Part shown: positions 7,514 to 15,893 of the stretch, in pieces
Layout: every line of letters begins with the position of its first letter
Position numbering within the stretch: position 1 is the stretch's first letter
Origin: Monoglobus sp964442605
GTDB lineage: Bacteria > Bacillota > Clostridia > Monoglobales > Monoglobaceae
Length of the DNA stretch: 64,000 nt
Reading direction: 5' to 3'
NCBI GenBank assembly: GCA_964442605.1
Contig: CAYTZR010000002.1
Location: 39,759 to 103,758, forward strand
The notes under the pieces: model-generated
Seen by the model: only the letters and a program-made list of their open reading frames with translations
The model's database searches: none
Told to the model about the DNA's origin: nothing
Made by a program: the position numbers and the translations under genes

Positions 7514-8995
7514 ATGAATATTACTGGATTGACCGCTCTTGAGCTGGGCAAAAGAATAAAAAGCGGTGATATCAAGGTTGCTGAGGCGACACGCGCCGTG
7601 CTTGATGAGATAAAGAAAAAAGACGGAGAAATCAACGCGTATATTACCGTTATCGAGGACGAGGCTTTAAAGCGTGCAGAGGAGGTACAGGCGAAAATTA
7701 ACGCCGGAGAGCTTGATAATTCCCCTCTCGCCGGTGTTCCCGTCGCTATTAAGGATAATATCTCGACTAAGGGAATTAAGACAAGCTGCGCGTCAAAAAT
7801 TTTGGGTGATTTTAAGCCTCCCTATAACGCAGCCGTAATTGATAAGCTCAGCGACGCGGGAGCGGTAATTGTCGGTAAGCTGAACATGGATGAGTTCGCT
7901 ATGGGCAGTACGGGCGAGACGTCATACTACGGTGAAACAAAAAATCCGTGGGACACAAGCAGGGTTCCGGGAGGTTCCTCAAGCGGTGCGGCAGCGGCTG
8001 TTGCCTCGTGTATGGCTCCGTATGCTCTCGGCTCCGACACGGGCGGGAGTATAAGACAGCCCGCATCGTACTGCGGCGTTACCGGTATGAAGCCGACATA
8101 CGGCGCGGTTTCGCGTTACGGTCTGATTGCTTACGCGTCATCGCTTGACCAAATCGGACCCGTGGCAAAGGATACTGCCGATTGTGCCGCGATTTTGGAT
8201 ATTATTTGCGGCAAGGACGAAATGGACGGTACATCTCTTGATATAGAGCATAAAAGCTATCTGGGCAGCCTTTCGGGCGATGTTGCCGGTCTGAAAATAG
8301 GAATACCATCTCAATGCTTTGGCGATGGACTGAGCGGCGATGTTAAGGACGCTGTTTTGGGCGTTGCGGAAGCCCTGAAATCCAAGGGCGCGGAAGCTGA
8401 AGAGTTCGATATGCCGATTATAGACTATGTTGTTCCGACGTACTATATCATCGCTTCGGCAGAGGCAAGCTCCAATCTTTCGAGGTTCGATGGTGTAAAG
8501 TACGGCTTTAGGGCTGAGGAATTTGAGGACTTAACCGACCTTTACATGTCAACCAGAAGCGAGGGCTTCGGTGAGGAGGTAAAGCGCAGAATTATGCTGG
8601 GGACATTTGCATTGTCAACAGGATATTACGACGCGTATTACAAGAAGGCTTTACAGGTTAAGGCGCTTATTAAAAAGGCGTTTGACGATGCGTATGAGAA
8701 ATATGATGTTATTCTTTTCCCCGCTGCTCCGTCAACAGCTCCGAAAATCGGCTCAAGCTTATCCGATCCGCTGAAAATGTACCTGTCGGATATTTATACC
8801 GTATCCGTTAATCTCGCGGGTTTGCCGGGAATTACCGTTCCCTGCGGATTTGATAAGGGCGGAATGCCGATTGGAGCCCAGCTTGTCGGCGCGGCGCTGA
8901 ATGACCATGTGATTTTAAACGCTGCGTATACTTATCAGCAAGCAACCGGCTATCATAAGATGGCAGCCGAGAAGTTCGGAAAGGAGGCGGAGTAA
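7514..8995 (+). CDS. gatA: Aspartyl/glutamyl-tRNA amidotransferase subunit A
   Basis: GatA (493 aa) is the amidase subunit that releases ammonia from glutamine for transfer to the misacylated tRNA bound by GatB. The Ser-cisSer-Lys triad is visible: Lys about 80 in VPVAIKDN, cis-Ser about 155 in PGGSSSGAAAAVA, and nucleophile Ser about 179 in GSDTGGSIRQPA. I choose the ATG at 7514, with AAAGGA 8 bases upstream, over the TTG at 7508. gatB begins one base after its stop, with its Shine-Dalgarno inside the gatA 3' end. Confidence 0.97.
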   Translation: MNITGLTALELGKRIKSGDIKVAEATRAVLDEIKKKDGEINAYITVIEDEALKRAEEVQAKINAGELDNSPLAGVPVAIKDNISTKGIKTSCASKILGDFKPPYNAAVIDKLSDAGAVIVGKLNMDEFAMGSTGETSYYGETKNPWDTSRVPGGSSSGAAAAVASCMAPYALGSDTGGSIRQPASYCGVTGMKPTYGAVSRYGLIAYASSLDQIGPVAKDTADCAAILDIICGKDEMDGTSLDIEHKSYLGSLSGDVAGLKIGIPSQCFGDGLSGDVKDAVLGVAEALKSKGAEAEEFDMPIIDYVVPTYYIIASAEASSNLSRFDGVKYGFRAEEFEDLTDLYMSTRSEGFGEEVKRRIMLGTFALSTGYYDAYYKKALQVKALIKKAFDDAYEKYDVILFPAAPSTAPKIGSSLSDPLKMYLSDIYTVSVNLAGLPGITVPCGFDKGGMPIGAQLVGAALNDHVILNAAYTYQQATGYHKMAAEKFGKEAE

Positions 8996-8996
8996 T

Positions 8997-10427
8997 ATGG
9001 CATGGGAAACCGTTATGGGTCTTGAGGTTCATGTTGAGCTTGCGACAAAATCCAAAATATTTTGCTCTTGTACTACGGAATTCGGCGGCGAGCCTAATAC
9101 GCACTGCTGCCCAATATGTACAGGAATGCCAGGAACGCTGCCTGTTGTAAACAAGCAGGTGGTAAACTTTGCGATGAAAGCGGGTATCGCTTTAAACTGT
9201 GATATTACGCGCTATAATAAATTTGACAGAAAGAACTATTTTTATCCCGACCTTCCAAAGGCGTATCAGATTTCACAGCTTTATCTTCCGATTTGTCAAA
9301 ACGGACGCGTGTCCATAGAAACTGAGGACGGCGTGAAAAAGGACGTAAGGATACATGAAATTCACATGGAGGAGGATGCCGGCAAGCTTATTCATGATGA
9401 GTTCAATGATGAAACCAAGTGCGACTATAACCGCTGCGGTGTTCCGCTTATAGAGATTGTGAGCGAGCCTGATTTCAGAAGCGCCGATGAGGTTATCGCG
9501 TATCTTACCAAGCTGAAATCAACGCTTGAATATTTAGGCGTGTCCGACTGTAAAATGCAGGAGGGCTCAATGCGCGCTGACGTTAATCTCTCCGTCAGAA
9601 GGATTGGTGAGGAGTTCGGCACCAGAACGGAGATGAAGAACTTAAACTCGTTTAAGGCAATTGCGAAAGCAATCAAGTTTGAATCAAAACGTCAGATTGA
9701 CGTTATAGAACGCGGAGGCAGGGTAGTTCAGGAAACAAGACGCTGGGATGATAACAAGGACAAGAGCTACGCGATGCGCAGCAAGGAAAACGCCCAGGAT
9801 TACAGATACTTTCCGGAGCCCGATATTCCGCCGATTGAGATTGACGATGAATGGTTTGACTCAATAAAAAACAGTCTGCCTGAGCTTGCCGAGGCTAAGA
9901 AACAGCGTTATATCAGCGAATTCGGTCTGCCCGAATATGATGCGAACATGATAACCGGTCAAAAGGCGCTTGCCGACTTTTTCGAGGAAACAACCGCGCT
10001 TTGCGGCAATCCCAAAGAGGTTTCAAATTGGATTATGGGCGAGCTGATGAGAAAGCTGAGCGATGAGGGCATAGAGGCAAAGAATATGAAGCTGACCCCA
10101 TCGGCTCTCGCGAAGCTTATTGAGCTTGTCGGAAAGAAAACCATTAACCGCAACAAGGCGAAGGAAATATTCGGTATCGCCTTTAATGAGGATTTGGATG
10201 TTGAAAAATACGTTAAGGACAATAATTTGGAGCAGGTAAGCGATGAGGGATTGGTTCTTGAAACGGTTAAAAGGGTTATTGAAAACAACCCGAAGGCTAT
10301 GCAGGACTACACCTCCGGCAATAAAAAGGCAATCGGATTTTTAATGGGTCAATGCATGAAGGAATTAAAAGGCAAGGGCGATCCGAGCGTGGTAAATAAG
10401 CTTTTAAGCCAAGAGCTGAATAAGTGA
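8997..10427 (+). CDS. gatB: Aspartyl/glutamyl-tRNA amidotransferase subunit B
   Basis: GatB (476 aa) binds the misacylated tRNA, phosphorylates the side-chain carboxylate and receives ammonia from GatA. It opens with the signature GLEVHVELATKSKIFC and has the four-cysteine zinc site in the first 45 residues (FCSC and CCPIC). The kinase region includes NKFDRKNYFYPDLPK, and the C-terminal third is the helical YqeY-like tail. AAGGAGG at 8981-8987 within gatA drives translation, and the 1-base gap indicates coupling. Length and motifs are normal. Confidence 0.97.
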   Translation: MAWETVMGLEVHVELATKSKIFCSCTTEFGGEPNTHCCPICTGMPGTLPVVNKQVVNFAMKAGIALNCDITRYNKFDRKNYFYPDLPKAYQISQLYLPICQNGRVSIETEDGVKKDVRIHEIHMEEDAGKLIHDEFNDETKCDYNRCGVPLIEIVSEPDFRSADEVIAYLTKLKSTLEYLGVSDCKMQEGSMRADVNLSVRRIGEEFGTRTEMKNLNSFKAIAKAIKFESKRQIDVIERGGRVVQETRRWDDNKDKSYAMRSKENAQDYRYFPEPDIPPIEIDDEWFDSIKNSLPELAEAKKQRYISEFGLPEYDANMITGQKALADFFEETTALCGNPKEVSNWIMGELMRKLSDEGIEAKNMKLTPSALAKLIELVGKKTINRNKAKEIFGIAFNEDLDVEKYVKDNNLEQVSDEGLVLETVKRVIENNPKAMQDYTSGNKKAIGFLMGQCMKELKGKGDPSVVNKLLSQELNK

Positions 10428-10477
10428 TTGGATAATAAAAATCCGCCCTCAGTCGGGCGTGAGATAAAACAGTAAGT

Positions 10478-10535
10478 CATGATTTTCGGGGAATGGCGCG
10501 GCTTAAGCTACGCCATTCCTCAAATTTGTTTTGAA
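10478..10535. repeat. Palindromic element with GGCTTAAGC core, copy 1
   Basis: GGAATGGCG (10490-10498) pairs with CGCCATTCC (10511-10519) around a CGGCTTAAGCTA core. The sequence from CATGATTTTC through the core aligns with 63783-63830. Confidence 0.55.
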
Positions 10536-10707
10536 ACAACGACATTGGCAGGAGAAGAATGTACGAATTACATCAAGTCGGAGAATTACATTAAGTCGGA
10601 GAGTTACATCAAGTCGGAGAGAACAGCTTTTACATACAAAGTCCCTCTAAAATCGGTCTTGTTAAGCTGAACGATACAATGTTTGTCTTATTGACAGCGG
10701 AAATGAT

Positions 10708-10740
10708 AAAAACGCGGGGCGAGTTGTCTTGACGTTTTTT
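10708..10740 (-). terminator. Weak terminator-like hairpin downstream of the DUF3006 gene
   Basis: AAAAACG and CGTTTTT form a 7-bp stem, with T/A runs on both sides. It could serve either direction but is AT-rich and has a long loop. Confidence 0.3.
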
Positions 10741-10813
10741 ACCCGAACTATTTTATGTTATACCGCGCTGTTTTAGTTATAACGCCGTTGAAGCAGGTTT
10801 TTTACCGGTTTTA

Positions 10814-11020
10814 TCAGTTTTTAAACAGTGTGTTCATCATGTCCTGTATATGCTGCTTTCGCCGCTGTGTTTCATCGCTGTCTATTGTGATTGATACAAC
10901 ATCACCCTCTACGGCGCCCGACGGCAAAAGCTCAATCGGCATATTTATCGTTTTATTATCTGCTTCAGCCAATTCGACAACCGCGAATTCACCTTCAAAT
11001 CTGTCTATTGTTACTTTCAT
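10814..11020 (-). CDS. DUF3006 domain-containing protein
   Basis: A 68-aa protein starting VTIDRFEGEFAVVEL, matching the small beta-rich DUF3006 family, with the LLPSGAVEGDVVSI segment in the middle. A strong AAGGAGG lies 5 bases before the ATG. It follows the secreted SLH/metallo-beta-lactamase gene in the same direction by about 45 bases. Pairing of DUF3006 genes with ComEC-like hydrolase genes is common in Firmicutes, which supports an operon. The biochemical role of DUF3006 is unknown. The last 15 residues are basic and helical. Confidence 0.82.
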   Translation of the reverse strand: MKVTIDRFEGEFAVVELAEADNKTINMPIELLPSGAVEGDVVSITIDSDETQRRKQHIQDMMNTLFKN

Positions 11021-11065
11021 GTTATCCTCCTTGATTTACTAAATTTAGATTTATTGAATTTAGAT

Positions 11066-12616
11066 TTACTGAATTTCAAGCCTGTATATTTCGCTTCCGT
11101 TGCAACCAAAGCCTATATCACCGTCAATGTCGGTTCTGAGTACTGTAATGCCGAGGCTTTCAAGCCTTTGAAGTGTCTGCTCCGTGGGGTGACCGTATGA
11201 ATTGTCAGCTCCGCATGAGATAATCGCGTATTGCGGATTTACCCTTTGCAAAAACTCAATCTGACTTGAAGTCGATGAACCGTGATGCCCAATTTTAATA
11301 ATATTTGACAATAGCGCGCTGTCGTCAAATGCGGAAAGTATTTCGTTTTCCGATTGCTCCTGCGCGTCGCCCATAAAGATAAAGCCGGAATTGCCGTATG
11401 TAATCTTGATTACTGCGGAATAATTGTTAAGGTCTTTGTATTCGGAGCTGTTCGGTGCGAGAAGCCGCACCGAAAAATAACCGTCGTCTATAATGGTTAA
11501 GCCCGCGACGGTCTGTATTGTGTTGATTTGTTTTTCGATGAGTTTAGACAAAAAGCTTTCGTATGTCTTTGTGGTGGTTACGGCGTTTGGCATATAAGCG
11601 GTTCCGATTTCGAATGTGTCAAGCACGTCAGACATGCCGCCTATATGGTCGGCGTGGGGATGGGTAGCGACTAAGTAATTGATTTTTGAGTATCCCAGGC
11701 TGCCGATAAAGCTGCTTACCTTGCCGCCGTATGACGAGGTTCCGGCATCAATCAGCATAGTCTCTCCGTTTGGAAGGATAATAAATTCAGAGTCACCCTG
11801 CCCAACATCTAAGTAATAGATTTTTAAATCAGAAATGCCGGACAACAATATGTCCGGCTCCTGAACCTGTTCAGTATCTTCAATGCTGTAATCTTCAAAA
11901 CTGGTATCTTTAATGCCGGTATCTTCAATGCCGGTATCTTCAATGCTTATGTACGCTGTATTTCCCTCCGGAAACGCCCTGCATAGCACGGCGCAAACCT
12001 CACAGCGTGTAATGGGTGTCGAACCCTCAAAGGTCCCCATTTGCGTTCCCGTAATATATCCGCGCTTTACAGCCTCGGCTATGTACGGTCTGTCTTGCTT
12101 CGGAATGGACTCATAGTCATAGAATACATCGGAAAGCAGATAATCGCTCACGGGATAATATTCGGACAAGTCATAATTCAGTACTCTCATGAGAGCAACG
12201 GTGACATCCTCGCGTGTCGCGTAGTCAAGGGGCTTAAAGTAAATCCTTTCATCGCCCTCAGTCGTGCTTTGGTATCCCGTCATCTGAGCGGTTATTGAGT
12301 TAATATAAGGAAAATACCATTCATTAACGTCAACGTCAGCATACGGGCTTGTTCTGTTGGATGAAAGCTTTAATCCCGAAACATTCACGAGCATTTTCGC
12401 GTACTCGCTTCTGTCTACGTATTTGTCGGGAAGAAACGTACCGTCCCCATAGCCCGAAATAATACCGCGTGCTTCAAGACTTGATATGTAGGGCGCTGCC
12501 CAGTGATCATCTCCCACATCGGAAAATACCGTGGCGTAGCCCGAGATGCCGATGAAGCATAAAATCAGCAAAATTGAAATAAATAATGTTAATTTTTTCT
12601 TTTTCATCTTATTCAT
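11066..12616 (-). CDS. Secreted SLH-domain protein with ComEC/Rec2-like metallo-beta-lactamase domain
   Basis: The 516-aa product has a Lys-rich start and hydrophobic signal sequence (about 1-28), three S-layer-homology-like repeats (about 30-75, 90-145 and 155-215) that would bind it to the cell wall, and a linker of degenerate IEDTG units (about 224-250). A metallo-beta-lactamase domain (about 260-516) follows. That domain has DVGQGDSEFI, the metal motif HPHADH (319-324), and KIGHHGSS, as in the hydrolase part of ComEC. It lacks the ComEC membrane channel, so it probably acts outside the cell on an unknown phosphodiester or nucleic-acid substrate. Start: AAGGAG 9 bases upstream. A consensus promoter lies 140 bases upstream. 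Confidence 0.88.
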   Translation of the reverse strand: MNKMKKKKLTLFISILLILCFIGISGYATVFSDVGDDHWAAPYISSLEARGIISGYGDGTFLPDKYVDRSEYAKMLVNVSGLKLSSNRTSPYADVDVNEWYFPYINSITAQMTGYQSTTEGDERIYFKPLDYATREDVTVALMRVLNYDLSEYYPVSDYLLSDVFYDYESIPKQDRPYIAEAVKRGYITGTQMGTFEGSTPITRCEVCAVLCRAFPEGNTAYISIEDTGIEDTGIKDTSFEDYSIEDTEQVQEPDILLSGISDLKIYYLDVGQGDSEFIILPNGETMLIDAGTSSYGGKVSSFIGSLGYSKINYLVATHPHADHIGGMSDVLDTFEIGTAYMPNAVTTTKTYESFLSKLIEKQINTIQTVAGLTIIDDGYFSVRLLAPNSSEYKDLNNYSAVIKITYGNSGFIFMGDAQEQSENEILSAFDDSALLSNIIKIGHHGSSTSSQIEFLQRVNPQYAIISCGADNSYGHPTEQTLQRLESLGITVLRTDIDGDIGFGCNGSEIYRLEIQ

Positions 12617-12644
12617 CTTAAATACTCCTTCTTAAATTCCCATT

Positions 12645-12686
12645 CTGAAATACTCTTTCTGAAATACTCTTTCTGAAATACTCTTA
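12645..12686. repeat. Three tandem 14-bp units in the leader of the SLH/MBL gene
   Basis: CTGAAATACTCTTT is repeated three times (12645, 12659 and 12673; the last unit differs in its final base). It lies in the 5'-untranslated region of the minus-strand gene. Confidence 0.75.
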
Positions 12687-12755
12687 ATTTTTCTTAATTA
12701 AAAACTCTTTAATTCTCTTTCTGAAATTCTTATACGCGATTTACACAGATAATGA

Positions 12756-12784
12756 ATTATAACATTTCTTTTTAAATCTGTCAA
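12756..12784 (-). promoter_or_regulatory. Consensus promoter of the SLH/MBL gene
   Basis: On the minus strand an exact TTGACA (12779-12784) and an exact TATAAT (12756-12761) are separated by 17 bases. Confidence 0.88.
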
Positions 12785-12801
12785 GTATCTCGATTTTGCG
12801 G

Positions 12802-12830
12802 TTGATTTTATATTCTTGTAATGCTATAAT
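12802..12830 (+). promoter_or_regulatory. Promoter of the DUF6062 gene
   Basis: TTGATT (12802-12807) and TATAAT (12825-12830) with a 17-base spacer. The predicted start of transcription falls just after an in-frame ATG at 12839, which supports the GTG at 12863 as translation start. Confidence 0.75.
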
Positions 12831-12862
12831 TACTGTAAATGATTATGTTTGGAGATGTAGCT

Positions 12863-13594
12863 GTGAAAGAGGAAATTTATACGATACCGGTTAATGAAGC
12901 GATAGAGATGGACGGGGAGTGTCTTTTCTGCACACTTAATCAAAAGCTTGAAAGAGATATACTGGATTATATCCTCGGTCCCTCGTATATGGAGGAGGAT
13001 GTGAGAGGCGAAACCGACAAGATAGGCTTTTGCAAAAAGCATTACAGCCAAATGTACGGTGAGCAAAACCGTTTGGGCGTCGCCCTGATGGTAGATACGC
13101 ATCTAAAGCGTGTCAGAGAGGACTTAAAAAATTTGCTGAATGATGAAATGGCACAAAATAACGGCAAAAAGAAACGTTTTAAAAAGAACACGGATAAATC
13201 CGAGGCGGAGTTGTATCTTACGAATATTGAAAATTCATGCTATGCCTGCAACAGGATGGAAGCGAGAATGAAGAGCTATGTCGATACATTTTTCCATTTA
13301 TGGAAAAGAGATACGGAGTTCAGGGATAAAATCAAGGGAACAAAGGGCTTCTGTCTGGAGCATTTTAACATGCTTCTGAGAGAGGCGAAGCGGAGAATGG
13401 ATGCTGAAAAATACAGCGAATTTCTAAATGCCGTTGTTCCCGTCCAGCTGAAAAATCTTGATGTATTACAGGAGGACGTTGATTGGTTTATTCAAAAATT
13501 CGACTATAGATTTAAGGATGAACCGTGGAAAAATTCAGAGGATGCCATCCCGCGAGCTATATTAAAGCTGTCGGGTGAGCTTGTTGAGAGATAG
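12863..13594 (+). CDS. DUF6062 family protein with duplicated CxxC...FCxxH motif
   Basis: A soluble, charged 243-aa protein that I place in the DUF6062 family. Two similar cysteine/histidine sets are visible: C20-x2-C23 with FC57-x2-H60, and C126-x2-C129 with FC164-x2-H167. This looks like an internal duplication that could bind two metal ions. A basic linker (about 100-112) joins the halves. The start is the GTG at 12863 (GGAG 8 bases upstream); an upstream ATG at 12839 would be almost leaderless. It is followed after 12 bases by the NAD(P)HX epimerase gene. The function is unknown. Confidence 0.8.
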   Translation: MKEEIYTIPVNEAIEMDGECLFCTLNQKLERDILDYILGPSYMEEDVRGETDKIGFCKKHYSQMYGEQNRLGVALMVDTHLKRVREDLKNLLNDEMAQNNGKKKRFKKNTDKSEAELYLTNIENSCYACNRMEARMKSYVDTFFHLWKRDTEFRDKIKGTKGFCLEHFNMLLREAKRRMDAEKYSEFLNAVVPVQLKNLDVLQEDVDWFIQKFDYRFKDEPWKNSEDAIPRAILKLSGELVER

Positions 13595-13606
13595 GAGAGT
13601 GTCTTT

Positions 13607-14254
13607 ATGAGAATTGTAAGCGCCGCGGAAATGAAGCGGATAGAGAGAAAAGCGTATGAATCGGGCTTGTCGTATTACCAAATGATGGAGAATGCCGGAA
13701 AGGGTGTTGCGGAATTTGTGAAGAAAAACACAAAGGATTTTGAAACGAAGCTTATATTGATATGCGTAGGCACGGGGAATAACGGAGGCGATGGTTACGC
13801 CGCCGCGAGATTTTTGAAGGAAATGGGCGGAACTCCGTTGATACTAATGGCGGACGGTCTTCCGAAAACGCCGGATGCAATCAAGAATTTTGAGCTTGCG
13901 AAAAATTCCGGAATAGAAATTTTGGCGTTTGACCCGCAAAAGAGCACGCCGGTTATTTTAGGGTGCGAGGCGATAATAGACTGCGTATACGGAACGGGCT
14001 TTCACGGAGAGCTTAAGGAGAATGTCAAGCGGCTGTTTAAAGCGATAGAGGAAAGCGATGCCGTAAAATTTTCGGTCGATATTCCAAGCGGCGTGTGCGA
14101 TGACGGAACCCCGGCAGAAAACGCGTTTAAGGCTGACTTCACAATTGCCGTGGACAGTCTTAAACACGCGCATATGTCTGATTTGTCGTTCGAAAACTGC
14201 GGGCGTATAGCCCGTATCGATATAGGCATACCGGAGGAATGTCATAATCTTTGA
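13607..14254 (+). CDS. nnrE: NAD(P)H-hydrate epimerase (YjeF N-terminal domain), stand-alone
   Basis: The 215-aa enzyme interconverts the R and S forms of hydrated NAD(P)H so that the dehydratase can repair them. It shows the YjeF_N features: the N-terminal VSAAEMKRIERKA, the phosphate-binding GTGNNGGDGYAAAR, and the catalytic D-x2-YGTGFHG followed by VDIPSG. It lacks the C-terminal dehydratase (NnrD/YjeF_C) domain of bifunctional YjeF proteins, and no separate nnrD is in the window. GGAG lies 9 bases upstream. It is probably cotranscribed with the DUF6062 gene. Its end is convergent with the GH13 gene, 12 bases apart. Confidence 0.92.
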   Translation: MRIVSAAEMKRIERKAYESGLSYYQMMENAGKGVAEFVKKNTKDFETKLILICVGTGNNGGDGYAAARFLKEMGGTPLILMADGLPKTPDAIKNFELAKNSGIEILAFDPQKSTPVILGCEAIIDCVYGTGFHGELKENVKRLFKAIEESDAVKFSVDIPSGVCDDGTPAENAFKADFTIAVDSLKHAHMSDLSFENCGRIARIDIGIPEECHNL

Positions 14255-14266
14255 TTATCTTTTCGT

Positions 14267-15577
14267 TTATCTTTCCGTTTTCCAGTATTGAACACTGTAT
14301 GGCGGCAGCTCGCTTCCTCCGCCAAAGTCATGCGTTTTACCGGTGATTAAATCCTCAGCCAGACCGCAGCCCGCGTCAAAGTGGGCTGTGTACGGCTCTG
14401 AGTCGATATTTATCGCAACAAGCACCCGTTCATCCTCAAACTGACGCTGGAATATAGCCTGCTTGTTTGTCAGTACTATTGACTTAAAATCACCGTAGCA
14501 TAACGCTTTTGACTCCTTGTGCGCCTTTGCGAGTCTCGCAATCAGCTTTGTCAAGTCGTTACTTTGCGGCTCCTCAAAGCACGGACGCAAGGCATGGTCG
14601 CCATCCTGCTTTTTGCCGAGCGCTCCCCATTCGCTTCCGTAATAAACGCACGGAACACCGGGCATAGCAAACAAAAGTCCGTATATAAGCGGAAGATGAT
14701 TTTTGTTTTGCAAAATATCCGCTACTCTTGTCACATCGTGGTTATCCACAAAGCATAGAAGATGCTTTCCTCTGTACAGACACCAGTTGTCGGGTCCGAA
14801 CTGTCTTATGAGCGAGTGGACGATTTCAAACATATTTTCTGAGTTAAAGCTTGAATACAAGCCCTTGTAGCACTCATAATTTGTACAGCTGTGGAGCTTA
14901 TCATCGGACACAAACATATTATAGTCGCCGTGAAGAAGCTCTCCGATGAGCACAAAATCTTCTTTGACGGAGTTGCAATGCCATCTGAGTGTCTTTAAAA
15001 AGTCCTGATCTAAGCAATACGCGACGTCAAGTCTTAATCCGTCTATATCAAATTCATTTACCCAAAAATCAACACATTCCAGGATATAGTTTACAACCGC
15101 GGGATTTTTGAGGTTGAGCTTAACAAGCTCATAATGTCCTTCCCAGCCCTCATACCAAAAGCCATCGTTATATCCGCTGTTCCCGTCAAAGCTGATATGG
15201 AACCAATCCTTGTAGGGAGAGTCCCACTTTTTTTCACATACATCCTTAAACGCCCAAAAGCCTCGTCCGACATGATTAAATACTCCGTCCAGAACGACTC
15301 TTATACCGTTTTCGTGCAAAGCTTCGCAAACCTCTTTAAAGTCGTCGCTGTTTCCCAAACGGCAGTCAAGCTTTTTGTAATCTCTGGTGTCATAGCCGTG
15401 TGCGTCCGAATTAAAAATCGGTGAAAAGTAAACAGCGTCGCAGCCTGTTTCCTTTATATGCGGAATCCAGTCAATAACTTTTTTTATTCTGTTTGAGTAT
15501 ATTCCATCGTTATTATTCGGCGCTCCGCAGAAACCGATAGGATATATTTGATAAAATACACTTTCGTCATACCACAT
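14267..15577 (-). CDS. Alpha-amylase family glycosyl hydrolase (GH13), cytoplasmic
   Basis: A 436-aa GH13 enzyme without a signal peptide. The conserved regions are VVLDGVFNHVG, GLRLDVAY (nucleophile Asp184), LIGELLHGDY (acid/base Glu213) and CFVDNHDVTRV (transition-state Asp281). The short B domain and the compact C-terminal sheet resemble neopullulanase/cyclomaltodextrinase-like enzymes that degrade imported maltodextrins, but it lacks the N-terminal starch-binding domain of those enzymes. No transporter is adjacent, so the substrate is inferred. AGGAG lies 8 bases before the ATG, and a GTGACA-N17-TATAAT promoter is upstream. Confidence 0.9.
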   Translation of the reverse strand: MWYDESVFYQIYPIGFCGAPNNNDGIYSNRIKKVIDWIPHIKETGCDAVYFSPIFNSDAHGYDTRDYKKLDCRLGNSDDFKEVCEALHENGIRVVLDGVFNHVGRGFWAFKDVCEKKWDSPYKDWFHISFDGNSGYNDGFWYEGWEGHYELVKLNLKNPAVVNYILECVDFWVNEFDIDGLRLDVAYCLDQDFLKTLRWHCNSVKEDFVLIGELLHGDYNMFVSDDKLHSCTNYECYKGLYSSFNSENMFEIVHSLIRQFGPDNWCLYRGKHLLCFVDNHDVTRVADILQNKNHLPLIYGLLFAMPGVPCVYYGSEWGALGKKQDGDHALRPCFEEPQSNDLTKLIARLAKAHKESKALCYGDFKSIVLTNKQAIFQRQFEDERVLVAINIDSEPYTAHFDAGCGLAEDLITGKTHDFGGGSELPPYSVQYWKTER

Positions 15578-15647
15578 TTTAATTTCTCCTTGTCATATAA
15601 ATATATATTTTTCTGATTTTGTAGTTTTTTATTAATTATTTCGGTTA

Positions 15648-15676
15648 ATTATATCATAGTCAAAAGCGTTTGTCAC
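15648..15676 (-). promoter_or_regulatory. Promoter of the GH13 gene
   Basis: On the minus strand GTGACA (15671-15676) and TATAAT (15648-15653) with a 17-base spacer. Confidence 0.75.
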
Positions 15677-15775
15677 GTCTTTTTTAATATTTGAAATATT
15701 TATGAAATATTTGCTTAAATTGAAATAGTATAAATAAATCGGAATAATTGTTATACTATTTAATATCTGATTAAT

Positions 15776-15815
15776 ATCTGAATAAATCGAGTCCGAGCCT
15801 TAAAGACCCGGACTC
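15776..15815 (-). terminator. Probable terminator of the Cthe_2159-type gene
   Basis: GAGTCCG (15789-15795) pairs with CGGACTC (15809-15815). On the minus strand the hairpin is followed by a modest T-rich GATTTATT. Confidence 0.5.
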
Positions 15816-15893
15816 AAAATATCTAAAGCTGAGCTGTATTTAATTCGTTGTAATTATTTATTTTTATTTAATTTGTTAATTTAATTTATTTCA

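Larger units (their letters stand above)
10428..10813. other. 386-bp non-coding spacer with hairpins and tandem repeats
   Basis: The spacer holds a small hairpin (CGCCC/GGGCG, 10444-10459) without a T tract, a palindromic element (10478-10535, listed separately), and three tandem units of ACAT(C/T)AAGTCGGAGA-type sequence at about 10567-10620. A weak 7-bp hairpin with T run lies at 10708-10740. A 63-codon frame at 10479-10670 is made of the repeat and lacks a ribosome site. Confidence 0.55.
15578..15893. other. 316-bp spacer between two minus-strand genes
   Basis: AT-rich DNA holding the GH13 promoter (15648-15676) and the terminator of the upstream beta-helix gene (15789-15815). Short GAAATATTT repeats lie at about 15690-15715. 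I see no gene. Confidence 0.6.

Noticed and set aside
10479..10670. 63-codon frame with YIKSE repeats
   Set aside because: It is produced by tandem intergenic repeats, begins within a palindrome and has no Shine-Dalgarno.
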